64,000 nucleotides of DNA. Source: Candidatus Planktophila lacus. Lineage in GTDB: Bacteria; Actinomycetota; Actinomycetes; Nanopelagicales; Nanopelagicaceae. The translations under genes and the position numbers were made by a program. The notes beneath the pieces were generated by a model. It did not search any database. It was not told the DNA's origin and was given only the letters and a program-made list of their open reading frames with translations. The stretch spans positions 310,001-374,000 of the forward strand of contig NZ_CP016780.1 in assembly GCF_002288325.1 (NCBI RefSeq), in the 5' to 3' direction. Shown piece after piece: positions 36,486 to 45,377 of the stretch. Each line of letters begins with the position of its first letter. Within the stretch, counting starts at the first letter, position 1.

Positions 36486-36851
36486 TTAGCACTTAGCGCA
36501 GAGGCCAAAGATCTCTGCGGTATGCCCAACATCTCGAAAGCCATGTTCTTCAGCCATCATCTTCGCCCACTTTTCAATTGCGCCGCCTTCAATTTCAACG
36601 GTATCGCCGCAACCTTTGCAGACTAGGTGATGGTGGTGCTCTTCTCCGCATAAGCGATAGATAGCTTCACCGTCATCGCGGCGCAGAACATCAACGATCT
36701 TGTCGTTAACCAAACTCTGCAGCGCGCGATAAACGGTGGTTAAACCGATGCTTTCGCCTTCACGTTGCATGAGGCGATAAATTTCCTGCGCGCTGGCAAA
36801 ACCACCAGCGCGCTCAAGGGTGCTCAGAACCCTTGGGTTGGATCTAGACAA
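36486..36851 (-). CDS. zur: Fur family repressor, Zur-like
   Basis: Protein of 121 aa. A winged helix (about 5-65) with GFASAQEIYRLMQ and GLTTVYRALQSL is followed by a metal domain: HHHH (72-75), C78xxC81, and C118xxC121 at the very end, the structural zinc site. The Zur assignment rests on the coupled ZIP transporter gene and the Zur-type palindrome upstream. The start is TTG 36851, three bases after the ZIP stop; an upstream in-frame stop rules out a longer form. Confidence 0.87.
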   Translation of the reverse strand: MSRSNPRVLSTLERAGGFASAQEIYRLMQREGESIGLTTVYRALQSLVNDKIVDVLRRDDGEAIYRLCGEEHHHHLVCKGCGDTVEIEGGAIEKWAKMMAEEHGFRDVGHTAEIFGLCAKC

Positions 36852-36854
36852 CTT

Positions 36855-37604
36855 TTATTCCATACCGTGGAGCGAACCGACCAGCGCCCACATCACAAGA
36901 ACACCAACGATAGTTGCCATGATTGTGTATCGAGATTTATGTCGTGAATGTGCCTCTGGCAAAATGTGTGAAGTCGCGAGATATATAACAATTCCGGCAA
37001 AGAGCGCCAGATAAAGTCCAACGAAGTTATCGTTGACGGCAAAACTAGAGCCAATCGCGGCACCGCTGATACGGGCAATTGCATCAACGCCAAGGAGCCA
37101 GAGCCCCTTCTTGCTCCATGATCCGCTCTTAATTAAAAATGAAACTGTATTTAGGCCATCAGAAAATGCGTGGACAAGAAGTGCGATAAAAACTGCAACG
37201 CCTAAGTTATTGCTGACTGAAAATGCCACACCTAGTGCAACGCCATCAAGAAATACGTGACCACCCATGGCAAGGGCACCAAATGCGCCAGCGATGTTAG
37301 ATGAGTGTTCATGTTCGTGGCCGTAATCAGATTCGGCGGGTTCGTGTGAACCGAAGAGTTGTTCGTAGAAGTGCAAAAGCAAGAAACCTGCAATCAACGC
37401 AATTGAAGCAGCAGGTGCATGGAGAATCTCTTGGGTATTTAACTCGAAGATTTCTGGAAGAAGATCAAAGGCGACTAGACCAAGGAGTAGTCCTGCCGAT
37501 AGCCCAAGTATGAGATGGAGGCGATCCTTAGATTTAATGGCCAAGTAACCGCCGGTGGTTGTTGCGATTGCAGTCGAAGCTGCCAAGATGATTGCGATAT
37601 TCAT
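36855..37604 (-). CDS. ZIP family zinc transporter
   Basis: Membrane protein of 249 aa with about eight helices. The metal-site helix HVFLDGVALGVAF (His, Asp) and HAFSDGLNTVSF carry the ZIP signature residues. A His-rich cytoplasmic loop, GHEHEHSS (about 93-100), is typical and may capture metal. It imports divalent metal, probably zinc. First gene of the zip-zur operon under a Zur box, so it should be induced by zinc shortage. Confidence 0.9.
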   Translation of the reverse strand: MNIAIILAASTAIATTTGGYLAIKSKDRLHLILGLSAGLLLGLVAFDLLPEIFELNTQEILHAPAASIALIAGFLLLHFYEQLFGSHEPAESDYGHEHEHSSNIAGAFGALAMGGHVFLDGVALGVAFSVSNNLGVAVFIALLVHAFSDGLNTVSFLIKSGSWSKKGLWLLGVDAIARISGAAIGSSFAVNDNFVGLYLALFAGIVIYLATSHILPEAHSRHKSRYTIMATIVGVLVMWALVGSLHGME

Positions 37605-37620
37605 GGCTGGAAGGTATCAC

Positions 37621-37641
37621 AAATGAAAATGGTTTTCATTT
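37621..37641. promoter_or_regulatory. Zur box
   Basis: AAATGAAAA (37621-37629) and TTTTCATTT (37633-37641) are perfect inverted arms around 3 bases. This matches the actinobacterial Zur consensus (TGAAAAT-type palindrome). It lies 17 bp before the ZIP gene and 38 bp before the divergent ABM gene. Confidence 0.85.
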
Positions 37642-37666
37642 CCGTATGCCATCTACGGCGTGGCGC

Positions 37667-37672
37667 TAGGCT
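37667..37672 (+). promoter_or_regulatory. Leaderless -10 element for the ABM-domain gene
   Basis: TAGGCT, 6 nt, then ATG 37679; the Zur box is about 25 bp upstream. Confidence 0.45.
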
Positions 37673-37678
37673 CAAGCC

Positions 37679-37948
37679 ATGATCGCGATCGCAAGATTTG
37701 AGCAGGCGTTGAGCCAAGCTGTGGATTTTCGTGCTGAACTCGAGTCGGTGAAGGCGGTTTTATCAGAGGCAGCTGGATTTATCTCAGCCACGATCGGTCA
37801 GAATTTAGATGAGCCAACCCTTTGGGTCTTAACGACTGAATGGGAGAACGTCGGTTCTTATCGCAGGGCGCTGAGTTCAACTCGTGCAAAGTTAGAGGCG
37901 ATTCCAGTGCTGGCTCGCGCAATCGATGAACCCGGAGCCTACGAGTAA
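37679..37948 (+). CDS. Antibiotic biosynthesis monooxygenase (ABM)-like domain protein
   Basis: Small protein of 89 aa. The ferredoxin-like ABM fold is suggested by FISATIGQNLDEPTLWVLTTEWENVGSYRRALSS, a pattern common to actinobacterial ABM proteins found between zur and glyS. The real reaction is unknown; members include heme-degrading and quinone-oxidising enzymes, but many have no known activity. Its promoter faces the Zur box, so zinc control is possible. Confidence 0.7.
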   Translation: MIAIARFEQALSQAVDFRAELESVKAVLSEAAGFISATIGQNLDEPTLWVLTTEWENVGSYRRALSSTRAKLEAIPVLARAIDEPGAYE

Positions 37949-38012
37949 ACTAAGCACACGATAGCAACGCCCGTTGTGATTCGCCGACAGCCAGCCGGAT
38001 GGAGATTTTGAG

Positions 38013-39392
38013 ATGGCCGTAGATCGTTTAGAAAATATTGTTTCCCTCGCCAAGCGACGTGGATTTGTTTATCCCTCATCAGAAATTTACGGCGGACTTC
38101 GCGCCTCTTGGGATTACGGCCCGCTCGGAGTTGAACTTAAGAACAATGTAAAGCGCCAATGGTGGAAATCCATGGTGATGGGCCGTGAAGATGTTGTCGG
38201 CCTCGACTCATGTGTGATCTTGGCGCGCGAAGTCTGGGAAGCATCTGGACACGTTGCCACATTTAGCGATCCGCTTACCGAATGTACCGCTTGTAATAAG
38301 CGTTACCGCGCAGACCATCTTGAAGAAGCATATGAAGCAAAGCATAAGAAGAAGCTTGAATCACTTGCCGATATGAACTGCCCAGCTTGCGGAAATAAAG
38401 GCCATTTCACAACTCCAAAACAATTCTCTGGTCTGCTAAAAACTTTCCTTGGACCAGTAGAAGATGAATCAGGACTTGCTTATCTGCGCCCTGAAACCGC
38501 GCAAGGAATCTTTATCAACTTTGATCAGGTAATGACGACATCACGTCGCAAGCCACCATTTGGTATTGGCCAGATTGGAAAATCATTCCGTAACGAAATT
38601 ACCCCTGGAAACTTTATCTTCCGTACTCGCGAATTTGAGCAGATGGAGATGGAGTTCTTCGTAGTACCTGGAACCGATGAAGATTGGCACCAGTACTGGA
38701 TCGATACTCGTCTTGCTTGGTATAAAGATCTCGGAATCAATCCTGATCGCTTGCGTATCTATGATCATCCAAAAGAGAAGTTGTCACATTATTCAAAGCG
38801 CACCGCAGATATTGAATACAAGTTTGAATTTGCAGGCACCGAATGGGGCGAGCTCGAAGGTATTGCTAACCGCACAGATTTCGATCTAAAGGCGCACTCT
38901 GCTGCATCCGGTAAGGATCTTTCTTACTTCGATCAAGAGAAGAACGAACGCTGGACACCTTATGTAATCGAACCCGCAGCAGGTGTAGACCGTTGCGCAC
39001 TTACCTTCCTTATGGATGCCTTCACTGAAGATGAAGCGCCAAATGCCAAAGGCGAGATGGAAAAGCGCGCGGTACTTAAGCTCGATCACCGTTTAGCTCC
39101 GGTTAAGGCTGCCGTATTGCCGCTTTCACGTAACGCTGATCTTTCGCCGAAGGCGCGCGATCTTGCGGCGCAGTTGCGTAAGAACTGGAATATTGATTTC
39201 GATGATGCCGGTGCAATCGGTCGTCGCTACCGTCGCCAAGACGAAATCGGTACTCCATATTGCATCACGATTGACTTTGAGACACTTGATGATCAAGCTG
39301 TAACAATCCGCGATCGTGACACTATGGCGCAAGAGCGAATTGCTATTGATCAAGTAGAAGCTTGGCTTGCTCCACGACTTTTGGGTTGCTAA
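38013..39392 (+). CDS. glyS: Glycine-tRNA ligase (homodimeric class II)
   Basis: Protein of 459 aa, the alpha2-type glycyl-tRNA synthetase. Class II motif 1 lies in the first 100 residues ([20 protein letters not shown]), motif 2 in [25 protein letters not shown] and motif 3 in [15 protein letters not shown] zinc site uses CTAC and CPAC within the insertion (about 90-130). The C-terminal anticodon-binding domain begins near [15 protein letters not shown] lies 8 bases before ATG 38013. Confidence 0.96.
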   Translation: MAVDRLENIVSLAKRRGFVYPSSEIYGGLRASWDYGPLGVELKNNVKRQWWKSMVMGREDVVGLDSCVILAREVWEASGHVATFSDPLTECTACNKRYRADHLEEAYEAKHKKKLESLADMNCPACGNKGHFTTPKQFSGLLKTFLGPVEDESGLAYLRPETAQGIFINFDQVMTTSRRKPPFGIGQIGKSFRNEITPGNFIFRTREFEQMEMEFFVVPGTDEDWHQYWIDTRLAWYKDLGINPDRLRIYDHPKEKLSHYSKRTADIEYKFEFAGTEWGELEGIANRTDFDLKAHSAASGKDLSYFDQEKNERWTPYVIEPAAGVDRCALTFLMDAFTEDEAPNAKGEMEKRAVLKLDHRLAPVKAAVLPLSRNADLSPKARDLAAQLRKNWNIDFDDAGAIGRRYRRQDEIGTPYCITIDFETLDDQAVTIRDRDTMAQERIAIDQVEAWLAPRLLGC

Positions 39393-39436
39393 CAAGTGTC
39401 GCCAACCCGTCATCTACTAAGTTGCTAACCAGTGTC
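39385..39436 (+). repeat. Short direct repeat bridging glyS end and dusB start
   Basis: GTTGCTAACAAGTGTC (39385-39400) and GTTGCTAACCAGTGTC (39421-39436) differ at one of 16 positions, 36 bp apart. The first contains the glyS stop, the second the dusB GTG start. It looks like a local duplication. Confidence 0.7.
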
Positions 39437-40568
39437 ATTAACTCTGCCGCTTGCAAGTGGTGACCATGTAATTGATCCACCGGTAGTTCTTGCGCCGATG
39501 GCTGGTATTACCAACTCTGCTTTTCGCGCGCTCTGTCGCGAACAAGGCGCTGGGTTATTTGTCTCGGAAATGGTTACTGCACGCGCTTTAATTGAGAGAC
39601 GTCCAGATACCTTGCGCATGATCGCACCCGGCGCCGGAGAATGGCCGCGTTCGGTTCAGTTGTACAGCGTTGATCCGCACACGATGCGCGCCGCAGTAAC
39701 CATGATCGGTAAAGAGAATTTAGCCGATCACATTGATATGAACTTTGGTTGTCCGGTTCCGAAGGTGACTCGCAAAGGCGGGGGAGCAGCTCTTCCTTAC
39801 AAGCGAAAGTTATTTTCATCCATTGTTGATGCAGCGGTACAAGCGGCAAAGCCATTTGGAATTCCAGTCACCGTAAAGATGCGTATTGGTATTGATACCG
39901 ATCACCACACATATTTAGAAGCAGCAAAGTCAGCATCAGATAGCGGTGTTGCTTGGGTAGCACTTCATGCGCGCACTGCAGAGCAGATGTATGAAGGAAA
40001 AGCTGATTGGTCGGCGATCACGCGCTTAGTTGAACACTTGAAGCCAACCGGAACGCCAGTACTTGGAAATGGCGATATCTGGTCAGGCGCAGATGGCATA
40101 GCGATGATGGAGCAGACAGGTTGCGCCGGCGTCGTTGTTGGTCGCGGATGTTTAGGACGCCCTTGGTTATTTGCCGATCTAGTTGAAGCTTTTAAGGGCG
40201 GCGATACGCGAGTCCTGCCATCGCTCTTTGAAGTGCGCGAAGTTATGTTCCGTCACGGCGAATTGATCGTGGATTACTTCGAATCCGAAGATCGTGGATG
40301 TCGCGACCTGCGCAAACATATGGCTTGGTATTTAAAGGGCTTCAGAGTTCCAAGTGAGCTCCGCCGCCAATTCGGAATGCATTCATCGTTAGCCGAACTT
40401 CGCACTCTGCTGGATCAATTAACAGATCAGCCATATCCAGTTGAAGTCGCAGAAAAACCACGTGGTCGCGTCAGCCATGGCCGTCCACCAACCCTGCCAG
40501 ATGGCTGGTTGCTAGATCCAGATGAAGATGTTTCAGTTGAATTAGAAGATGCGTTTTCGGGCGGATGA
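39432..40568 (+). CDS. dusB: tRNA-dihydrouridine synthase (DusB-like)
   Basis: Protein of 378 aa, FMN TIM barrel that reduces uridines in the tRNA D-loop. Flavin and substrate motifs are LAPMAGITNSAFR, the catalytic Cys in MNFGCPVPKVTRKGGGAAL, VTVKMRIGID, and GNGDIWSGADGIAMMEQTGCAGVVVGRGCLGRPWLF. The GTG start at 39432 has no clear ribosome site and lies in a short duplication. Overlaps the next gene by 4 bases. Confidence 0.93.
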   Translation: MSLTLPLASGDHVIDPPVVLAPMAGITNSAFRALCREQGAGLFVSEMVTARALIERRPDTLRMIAPGAGEWPRSVQLYSVDPHTMRAAVTMIGKENLADHIDMNFGCPVPKVTRKGGGAALPYKRKLFSSIVDAAVQAAKPFGIPVTVKMRIGIDTDHHTYLEAAKSASDSGVAWVALHARTAEQMYEGKADWSAITRLVEHLKPTGTPVLGNGDIWSGADGIAMMEQTGCAGVVVGRGCLGRPWLFADLVEAFKGGDTRVLPSLFEVREVMFRHGELIVDYFESEDRGCRDLRKHMAWYLKGFRVPSELRRQFGMHSSLAELRTLLDQLTDQPYPVEVAEKPRGRVSHGRPPTLPDGWLLDPDEDVSVELEDAFSGG

Positions 40569-41188
40569 TCTTCTTTAAAATAATTCGCCGCGTAATTGCT
40601 GCCGTACTTCTAATTGTTATCGCTGTTCCGCTCTATGCGGTTGGTGTTACTTGGCAGGCGGCTAATAATCCACTAACCCGCAATGGCGATGTGATTGTTG
40701 TTCTCGGTGCAGCGCAGTTAAACGGTCGACCAGGTGAAGTTCTAGAAGCGCGTCTGCAAGAGGCGAAACGAATTTATGAACTCGGTCTGGCTCCACAGAT
40801 TATTACCGTTGGTGCCGGCGCTCCTGGTGATCGCACAACGGAAGCAGCATCTGGAAAGTATTGGTTATCAAATAATGGTGTTAAGTCGCGCAATGTAACT
40901 TCGCTCGAAGTTGGACGCGATACTTGGGTCTCAACTGAAAACTATGTAAAGTTTATGAAGGTCAAAGATTGGAAAGATGTAATCATCGTTACCGATCCAT
41001 TTCATTGTCGTCGCGCGATGACGATGGCTAATGATTTAGGGGTGGTTGCAACCTGCTCGCCCGTAAAGACTGGTCCGAACTCCTTAGAAAAATCCGGAAA
41101 GCGCTATTTAGTGCGGGAAACTGGGGCCTATCTCTCGTATGTGACCTTAGGCAGACGCGGCATTCATATCAGCGATCATTTAGGGTAG
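40565..41188 (+). CDS. DUF218 (YdcF/SanA-like) membrane-anchored protein
   Basis: Protein of 207 aa with one N-terminal helix (about 8-28) and an extracytoplasmic DUF218 domain: GDVIVVLGAAQLNGRPGEVLEARLQEAKRIYELG, then GAPGDRTTEAASGKYWL and VIIVTDPFHCRRAMTMAN. SanA-type proteins affect the envelope barrier; the biochemical role is unknown. ATGA overlap with dusB suggests coupling. Confidence 0.82.
   Translation: MIFFKIIRRVIAAVLLIVIAVPLYAVGVTWQAANNPLTRNGDVIVVLGAAQLNGRPGEVLEARLQEAKRIYELGLAPQIITVGAGAPGDRTTEAASGKYWLSNNGVKSRNVTSLEVGRDTWVSTENYVKFMKVKDWKDVIIVTDPFHCRRAMTMANDLGVVATCSPVKTGPNSLEKSGKRYLVRETGAYLSYVTLGRRGIHISDHLG
41181..41186 (+). promoter_or_regulatory. Possible leaderless -10 element for dgt
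   Basis: TAGGGT, 6 nt, then ATG 41193. The overlapping AGGG could act instead as a weak ribosome site. Confidence 0.3.
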
Positions 41189-41192
41189 GGCT

Positions 41193-42422
41193 ATGAGCAG
41201 CGGTACAGAGAATTACTCAGAGAAAGATCAAGAGCGCTTTCTCTTTGAACCTGCCAAGCGCGCAGGTCGTACCGAATTTATGCGCGATCGCGCCCGCGTT
41301 ATTCACTCAGCAGCGCTTCGTCGCCTAGCTGCTAAAACTCAAGTCGCAGTGCCTTGGGAGAATGATTTTCAACGTACTCGCCTTTCACACTCTTTAGAAT
41401 GTGCGCAGATTGGTCGCGAACTCGGTGAATCACTTGGTGCAGATCCCGACTTACTTGAAACTGCTTGTCTCTCGCATGATTTAGGCCATCCACCATTTGG
41501 CCACAACGGTGAAGAAGCGTTAGCTGAAGTCGCTAAAGATTTTGGTGGCTTTGAAGGAAATGCTCAGAGCTTTCGCTTACTTACTCGTATTGAAGCAAAG
41601 ACTGTTGATGAAGATGGTTCAAGTGTTGGCTTGAATTTAACTAGAGCATCACTTGATGCGGCAACAAAATATCCCTGGCCGCGCGCGATTAACCCACGTA
41701 AATTTGGGGTCTATGACGATGATGTCGAGATCTTCAATTGGATGCGTCAAGGTGCGCCTTCTGATCGCAAATGTATCGAAGCGCAGATTATGGATTGGTC
41801 TGATGATTGCGCATATTCAGTTCATGATCTAGAAGATGCGATCTTTGTCGGTCAAGTTAAGGTCGATAACTTTGAACGCGACTTCGATATTTTGCATAAA
41901 GAGATGCGCGATGGATATGGCTCAACCGCAACTAAAGAGGAAGCAGCAGCGGCTTTGCAGCGTCTGCAACAACTTTCTTGCTGGCCGCGTTATTACGATG
42001 GCAGCCATCGCTCACTTGCTCGCTTAAAGGATTCAACTTCACAACTTATTGGTCGCTTTGTACTTGCCGCAGAACTGGAAACACGCAAAGTTCACGGTCA
42101 TGGTGCACTCCGCCGTTACGAGGCAGATCTAGTTATTCCACGTGAACAAGAAGTAGAAGTAGATTTCCTGAAGGCAGTGGCCGGTTATTACTTAATCAAC
42201 GCAGCAATTTCGCAAGAGCGTTATGCCAAGCAGCAGATCGTTATTAAGGAGCTAGTTGAGATGTTGCATAAGCACGCTGCAACTTCACTGGACTCGATCT
42301 TCGTTAAAGATTGGGAACGCTCCAGCGATGAGACCGCGCGCATGCGCATCATCATCGACCAAGTGGCTAGCCTGACCGACCCCGGCGCCTACGCGCTCCA
42401 TGCCCGCTTGAGCGCGCTCTGA
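41193..42422 (+). CDS. dgt: Deoxyguanosinetriphosphate triphosphohydrolase-like protein
   Basis: Protein of 409 aa with an HD domain: RLSHSLECAQIGREL, metal-binding HD in LSHDLGHPPFGHNGE, then DCAYSVHDLEDA. It hydrolyses dNTPs to nucleoside and triphosphate. It precedes dnaG, the standard actinobacterial order, which ties it to DNA replication supply. Four bases after the previous stop. Confidence 0.92.
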   Translation: MSSGTENYSEKDQERFLFEPAKRAGRTEFMRDRARVIHSAALRRLAAKTQVAVPWENDFQRTRLSHSLECAQIGRELGESLGADPDLLETACLSHDLGHPPFGHNGEEALAEVAKDFGGFEGNAQSFRLLTRIEAKTVDEDGSSVGLNLTRASLDAATKYPWPRAINPRKFGVYDDDVEIFNWMRQGAPSDRKCIEAQIMDWSDDCAYSVHDLEDAIFVGQVKVDNFERDFDILHKEMRDGYGSTATKEEAAAALQRLQQLSCWPRYYDGSHRSLARLKDSTSQLIGRFVLAAELETRKVHGHGALRRYEADLVIPREQEVEVDFLKAVAGYYLINAAISQERYAKQQIVIKELVEMLHKHAATSLDSIFVKDWERSSDETARMRIIIDQVASLTDPGAYALHARLSAL

Positions 42423-42438
42423 TATCGGTCTAGAGAGA

Positions 42439-42444
42439 TAACAT
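42439..42444 (+). promoter_or_regulatory. Leaderless -10 element for dnaG
   Basis: TAACAT, 6 nt, then ATG 42451. Confidence 0.5.
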
Positions 42445-42450
42445 GTATTT

Positions 42451-44298
42451 ATGAGCGGACGCATTAAGGAAGAAGATGTTGCGCATGTGCGCGAGCGCTC
42501 ACCTATCGATGAAGTCATCGCAGATTATGTACAACTCAAATCTGCCGGTGGCGGTCAGAAGAAAGGGCTCTGTCCTTTCCACGATGAGAAATCACCTTCA
42601 TTTCATGTAACCCCAAGTAAAGGCTTCTTCCACTGCTTTGGTTGTCAGGCAAGTGGCGATGTAATCGCTTTCTTAATGAAGATAGATCACTTGAGTTTTA
42701 CCGAAACTATTGAACGCCTTGCTGATCGTATGGGCTATCAATTGCGCTATGAGCAAGGAAATTTCACACCAGCACCCGCCGGCAATCGCTCTCGCTTAAT
42801 TGCTGCAAATGCACTGGCCGCAAAGTTCTACCAAGAACAGTTAAATACTTCACCACTTGCCGCACATGCACGCGAGCTAATGACCAAGCGCGGATTCGAT
42901 AAAGGCGCCTGCGAAACTTTCGGTGTTGGTTATGCCCCAGATGAATGGGATGGCCTAACTAAGTTCTTGCGCGAGCAAGGATTTACGATCGATGAACTTG
43001 AAACTGCAGGGCTTTCCAAGATGGGACAGCGCGGACCGATCGATAAATTCCGCAATCGCCTTACCTGGCCAATCAAAGATATCTCTGGTGATGTAGTTGG
43101 TTTTGGTGCGCGAAAGCTCGCCAGTGATGAAGAAGATCAAGGCCCAAAGTATTTAAACACATCTGAGACCCCAATTTATAAGAAGAGCCAAGTCCTTTAC
43201 GGCCTTGATATGGCGAAGAAAGAGATCGCGAAAAAGCGCCAGGTTGTAATCGTTGAAGGCTACACAGATGTAATGGCGGCGCAGTTAGCTGGAATAACAA
43301 CCGCAGTTGCAACTTGTGGCACTGCATTTGGTGCAGACCACATCCGCATCATCCGCCGTTTACTTATGGATGACGATGCTTTCCGCGGAGAAGTTATCTT
43401 CACCTTCGATGGTGATGCGGCAGGCCAAAAGGCTGCGATGCGCGCCTTTACCGAAGATCAAAAGTTTGTAACTCAAACCTTTGTGGCCGTTGAGCCAAAT
43501 GGGTTAGATCCATGCGATCTGCGCCAACAGAAAGGCGATCTAGCGCTACGCGATTTGATTGCTAAGCGCGTTCCGCTATTTGAGTTTGCGATACGTACTG
43601 AGCTTGCGCTTCATAAATTAGATTCTGCCGAAGGTCGCGTTAACGCGCTAAATGCAACTGCGCCGTTAGTTGCGCAGATTCGCGACAAGTCACTTCGCCC
43701 CGAGTACACACGTTTGCTGGCAGGATGGCTTGGCGTTGAAGTCGAGACAGTTTCTTCTGCTGTTGCGCAAGGTGTTAAGCGCCAGCCACAACAGAGCGCG
43801 CCAGTTGTAAATGGTGAAGAAGAAGCGCCACAAGTGCAGTGGCGCCCAAATCCACAAGAGCCGCGTTTAATTCTGGAACGTGAAGTATTGAAGGCGCGTC
43901 TGCAGATGCCATCTTTGATATCAAATTGGCGAGAGATTGAAAGTGGCGCCTTTACACATCCGGCCTACATTCAATTGGCTCAGATAATTGCTGCAGTTGA
44001 TGAGCAGAGTTCGATTGAGATTGAACAAATCTCAGATGAGAATATGCGCGCGCTCTTTACCGAATTAAATGTCGAGCCGATTCGCGCCGATGGTGAGGTC
44101 ACTGGCCATTATGTAGAAAGCATTGTTGCGCGCCTGCGCGAAGTTGGAATCTCGCGAGCGATCGCAGAACTTAAATCTTCGCTGCAACGGTTAAATCCTG
44201 TAGAAAATGAGCAGGAGTACAACCAAGCCTTCGCTAGCCTGGTGGCCCTTGAGACCACCCGCCGCGGTCTGCACGATCTCGCGCTTCGCTCGATTTAG
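42451..44298 (+). CDS. dnaG: DNA primase
   Basis: Protein of 615 aa. The N-terminal CHC2 zinc finger is CPFHDEKSPSFHV...FHCFGC (about 40-65). The catalytic core begins near residue 120, and the TOPRIM acidic residues lie in VIVEGYTDVMAA and FTFDGDAAGQKA. The C-terminal helicase-binding domain follows (about 450-615). It makes RNA primers at the fork. Length and architecture are normal. Confidence 0.96.
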   Translation: MSGRIKEEDVAHVRERSPIDEVIADYVQLKSAGGGQKKGLCPFHDEKSPSFHVTPSKGFFHCFGCQASGDVIAFLMKIDHLSFTETIERLADRMGYQLRYEQGNFTPAPAGNRSRLIAANALAAKFYQEQLNTSPLAAHARELMTKRGFDKGACETFGVGYAPDEWDGLTKFLREQGFTIDELETAGLSKMGQRGPIDKFRNRLTWPIKDISGDVVGFGARKLASDEEDQGPKYLNTSETPIYKKSQVLYGLDMAKKEIAKKRQVVIVEGYTDVMAAQLAGITTAVATCGTAFGADHIRIIRRLLMDDDAFRGEVIFTFDGDAAGQKAAMRAFTEDQKFVTQTFVAVEPNGLDPCDLRQQKGDLALRDLIAKRVPLFEFAIRTELALHKLDSAEGRVNALNATAPLVAQIRDKSLRPEYTRLLAGWLGVEVETVSSAVAQGVKRQPQQSAPVVNGEEEAPQVQWRPNPQEPRLILEREVLKARLQMPSLISNWREIESGAFTHPAYIQLAQIIAAVDEQSSIEIEQISDENMRALFTELNVEPIRADGEVTGHYVESIVARLREVGISRAIAELKSSLQRLNPVENEQEYNQAFASLVALETTRRGLHDLALRSI

Positions 44299-44353
44299 AC
44301 CCACTGCGCCTCGTGCGCTAGAGTGTGCGCCTGCACGACAAGTTGTAAATCTT

Positions 44354-44429
44354 TGCCCCATAGCTCAGTTGGTAGAGCGCCGAACTGTTAATTCGGATGT
44401 CCCTGGATCGAGGCCAGGTGGGGCAGCCA
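44354..44429 (+). tRNA. tRNA-Asn (GTT)
   Basis: A 76-nt cloverleaf with CCA encoded. Acceptor TGCCCCA/TGGGGCA, discriminator G, D-arm GCTC/GAGC, anticodon stem CCGAA/TTCGG with loop CTGTTAA (anticodon GTT at 44387-44389), and T-stem CCTGG/CCAGG. The T-loop reads ATCGAGG, with A at position 54 and G at 60 instead of the near-universal T54 and a pyrimidine at 60. Confidence 0.93.
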
Positions 44430-44436
44430 GCAAGAG

Positions 44437-44459
44437 ATTTAGACCTTAAGGGTCTAAAT
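44437..44459 (+). terminator. Hairpin after tRNA-Asn, overlapping the next promoter
   Basis: ATTTAGACC (44437-44445) pairs with GGTCTAAAT (44451-44459) around TTAAG. There is no long T run. The 3' arm contains the TAAATT -10 of the next gene. Confidence 0.65.
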
Positions 44460-44460
44460 T
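44455..44460 (+). promoter_or_regulatory. Leaderless -10 element for the DoxX-Rieske gene
   Basis: TAAATT, 6 nt, then ATG 44467, inside the terminator stem. Confidence 0.45.
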
Positions 44461-44466
44461 GAGTTT

Positions 44467-45321
44467 ATGAAGTTAAAAGCCTCATGGAGAAATCAACTCT
44501 GGCCGCTGCGCGTTATGCGCCTCTGGCTTGGAGCTACTTGGATCTATGCCGGTTGGGATAAGGCAAGTGATCCCGGATTTTTAACTTCTGGTTCGCCAAC
44601 ATTTATCGGATCACAACTTGCTGCATACGCGCAAAATTCACCGATTGATTTCTTACTCAATAAAATTTTAGATCACGCAACTCAGGTTGGTATTTTGGTG
44701 ATGGCTGCCGAATTTGCAATCGGCTTTGCAACACTTCTTTGGATAGCGCCAACATGGGCAGCCTTTGGCGGTTTTTTAACCTCCCTATTTCTATGGCTGT
44801 CTAGTACATGGAACGTTCAGCCATATTTCTTAGCAAGCAATTCGGTCTACACGGTTTTTTGGTTCACTTATTTCTTATTCCTCTACGGCTCTCGTCGCAA
44901 GAGCAATATCTCAATTGATCGCCGCGGCTTCATCCGCGTTTCATCGATTGCCGCACTTGCCGTTGCGAGTGCTGGGCTTGGGCGCTTGCTTCCTAAGAAA
45001 TCGGCAGCGGTGAGTGCTGGCCCCGCCAAAATCATTGAAGATAGCGCGCTTGCGGTGGGTAAGATTCATAACTTCACATCTAAATCTGGATCACCTGCAG
45101 TTTTATTTAAGAGCAAAACAGGGGTTTATGCATATTCGGCAGTGTGTACCCATGAAGGTTGCACCGTGCAATACAACTCAGCAACTAAGAACCTGCAATG
45201 TGGCTGCCACGGTGCGGTATTTGATCCAGGAAAAGATGGAACAGTTGTGACAGGCCCTACAAATAAGCCGCTGCCTAAGATTAAAGTAGCCGTTGAAGGT
45301 GCCTGGATCGTAGAAGCCTAA
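44467..45321 (+). CDS. DoxX-like membrane domain fused to a Rieske [2Fe-2S] domain
   Basis: Protein of 284 aa. Residues 10-140 form a four-helix DoxX/DoxD-like membrane domain (RLWLGATWIYAGWDKASDPGF). A twin-arginine-like DRRGFIRVSS (151-160) is followed by a fifth helix, then a Rieske domain: ligands C227, H229, C245, H248, plus C232 and C247 for the stabilising disulfide (CTHEGC, CGCHG). The Rieske part should face outside, inserted by Tat as reported for the last helix of actinobacterial QcrA. It may pass electrons from quinol or a reduced sulfur compound; the partner is unknown. Confidence 0.85.
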   Translation: MKLKASWRNQLWPLRVMRLWLGATWIYAGWDKASDPGFLTSGSPTFIGSQLAAYAQNSPIDFLLNKILDHATQVGILVMAAEFAIGFATLLWIAPTWAAFGGFLTSLFLWLSSTWNVQPYFLASNSVYTVFWFTYFLFLYGSRRKSNISIDRRGFIRVSSIAALAVASAGLGRLLPKKSAAVSAGPAKIIEDSALAVGKIHNFTSKSGSPAVLFKSKTGVYAYSAVCTHEGCTVQYNSATKNLQCGCHGAVFDPGKDGTVVTGPTNKPLPKIKVAVEGAWIVEA

Positions 45322-45377
45322 TAATCTTTACACCGAAATCACAGGATTCGCTAAGAATTAAGAGAGATGATCAAGCC

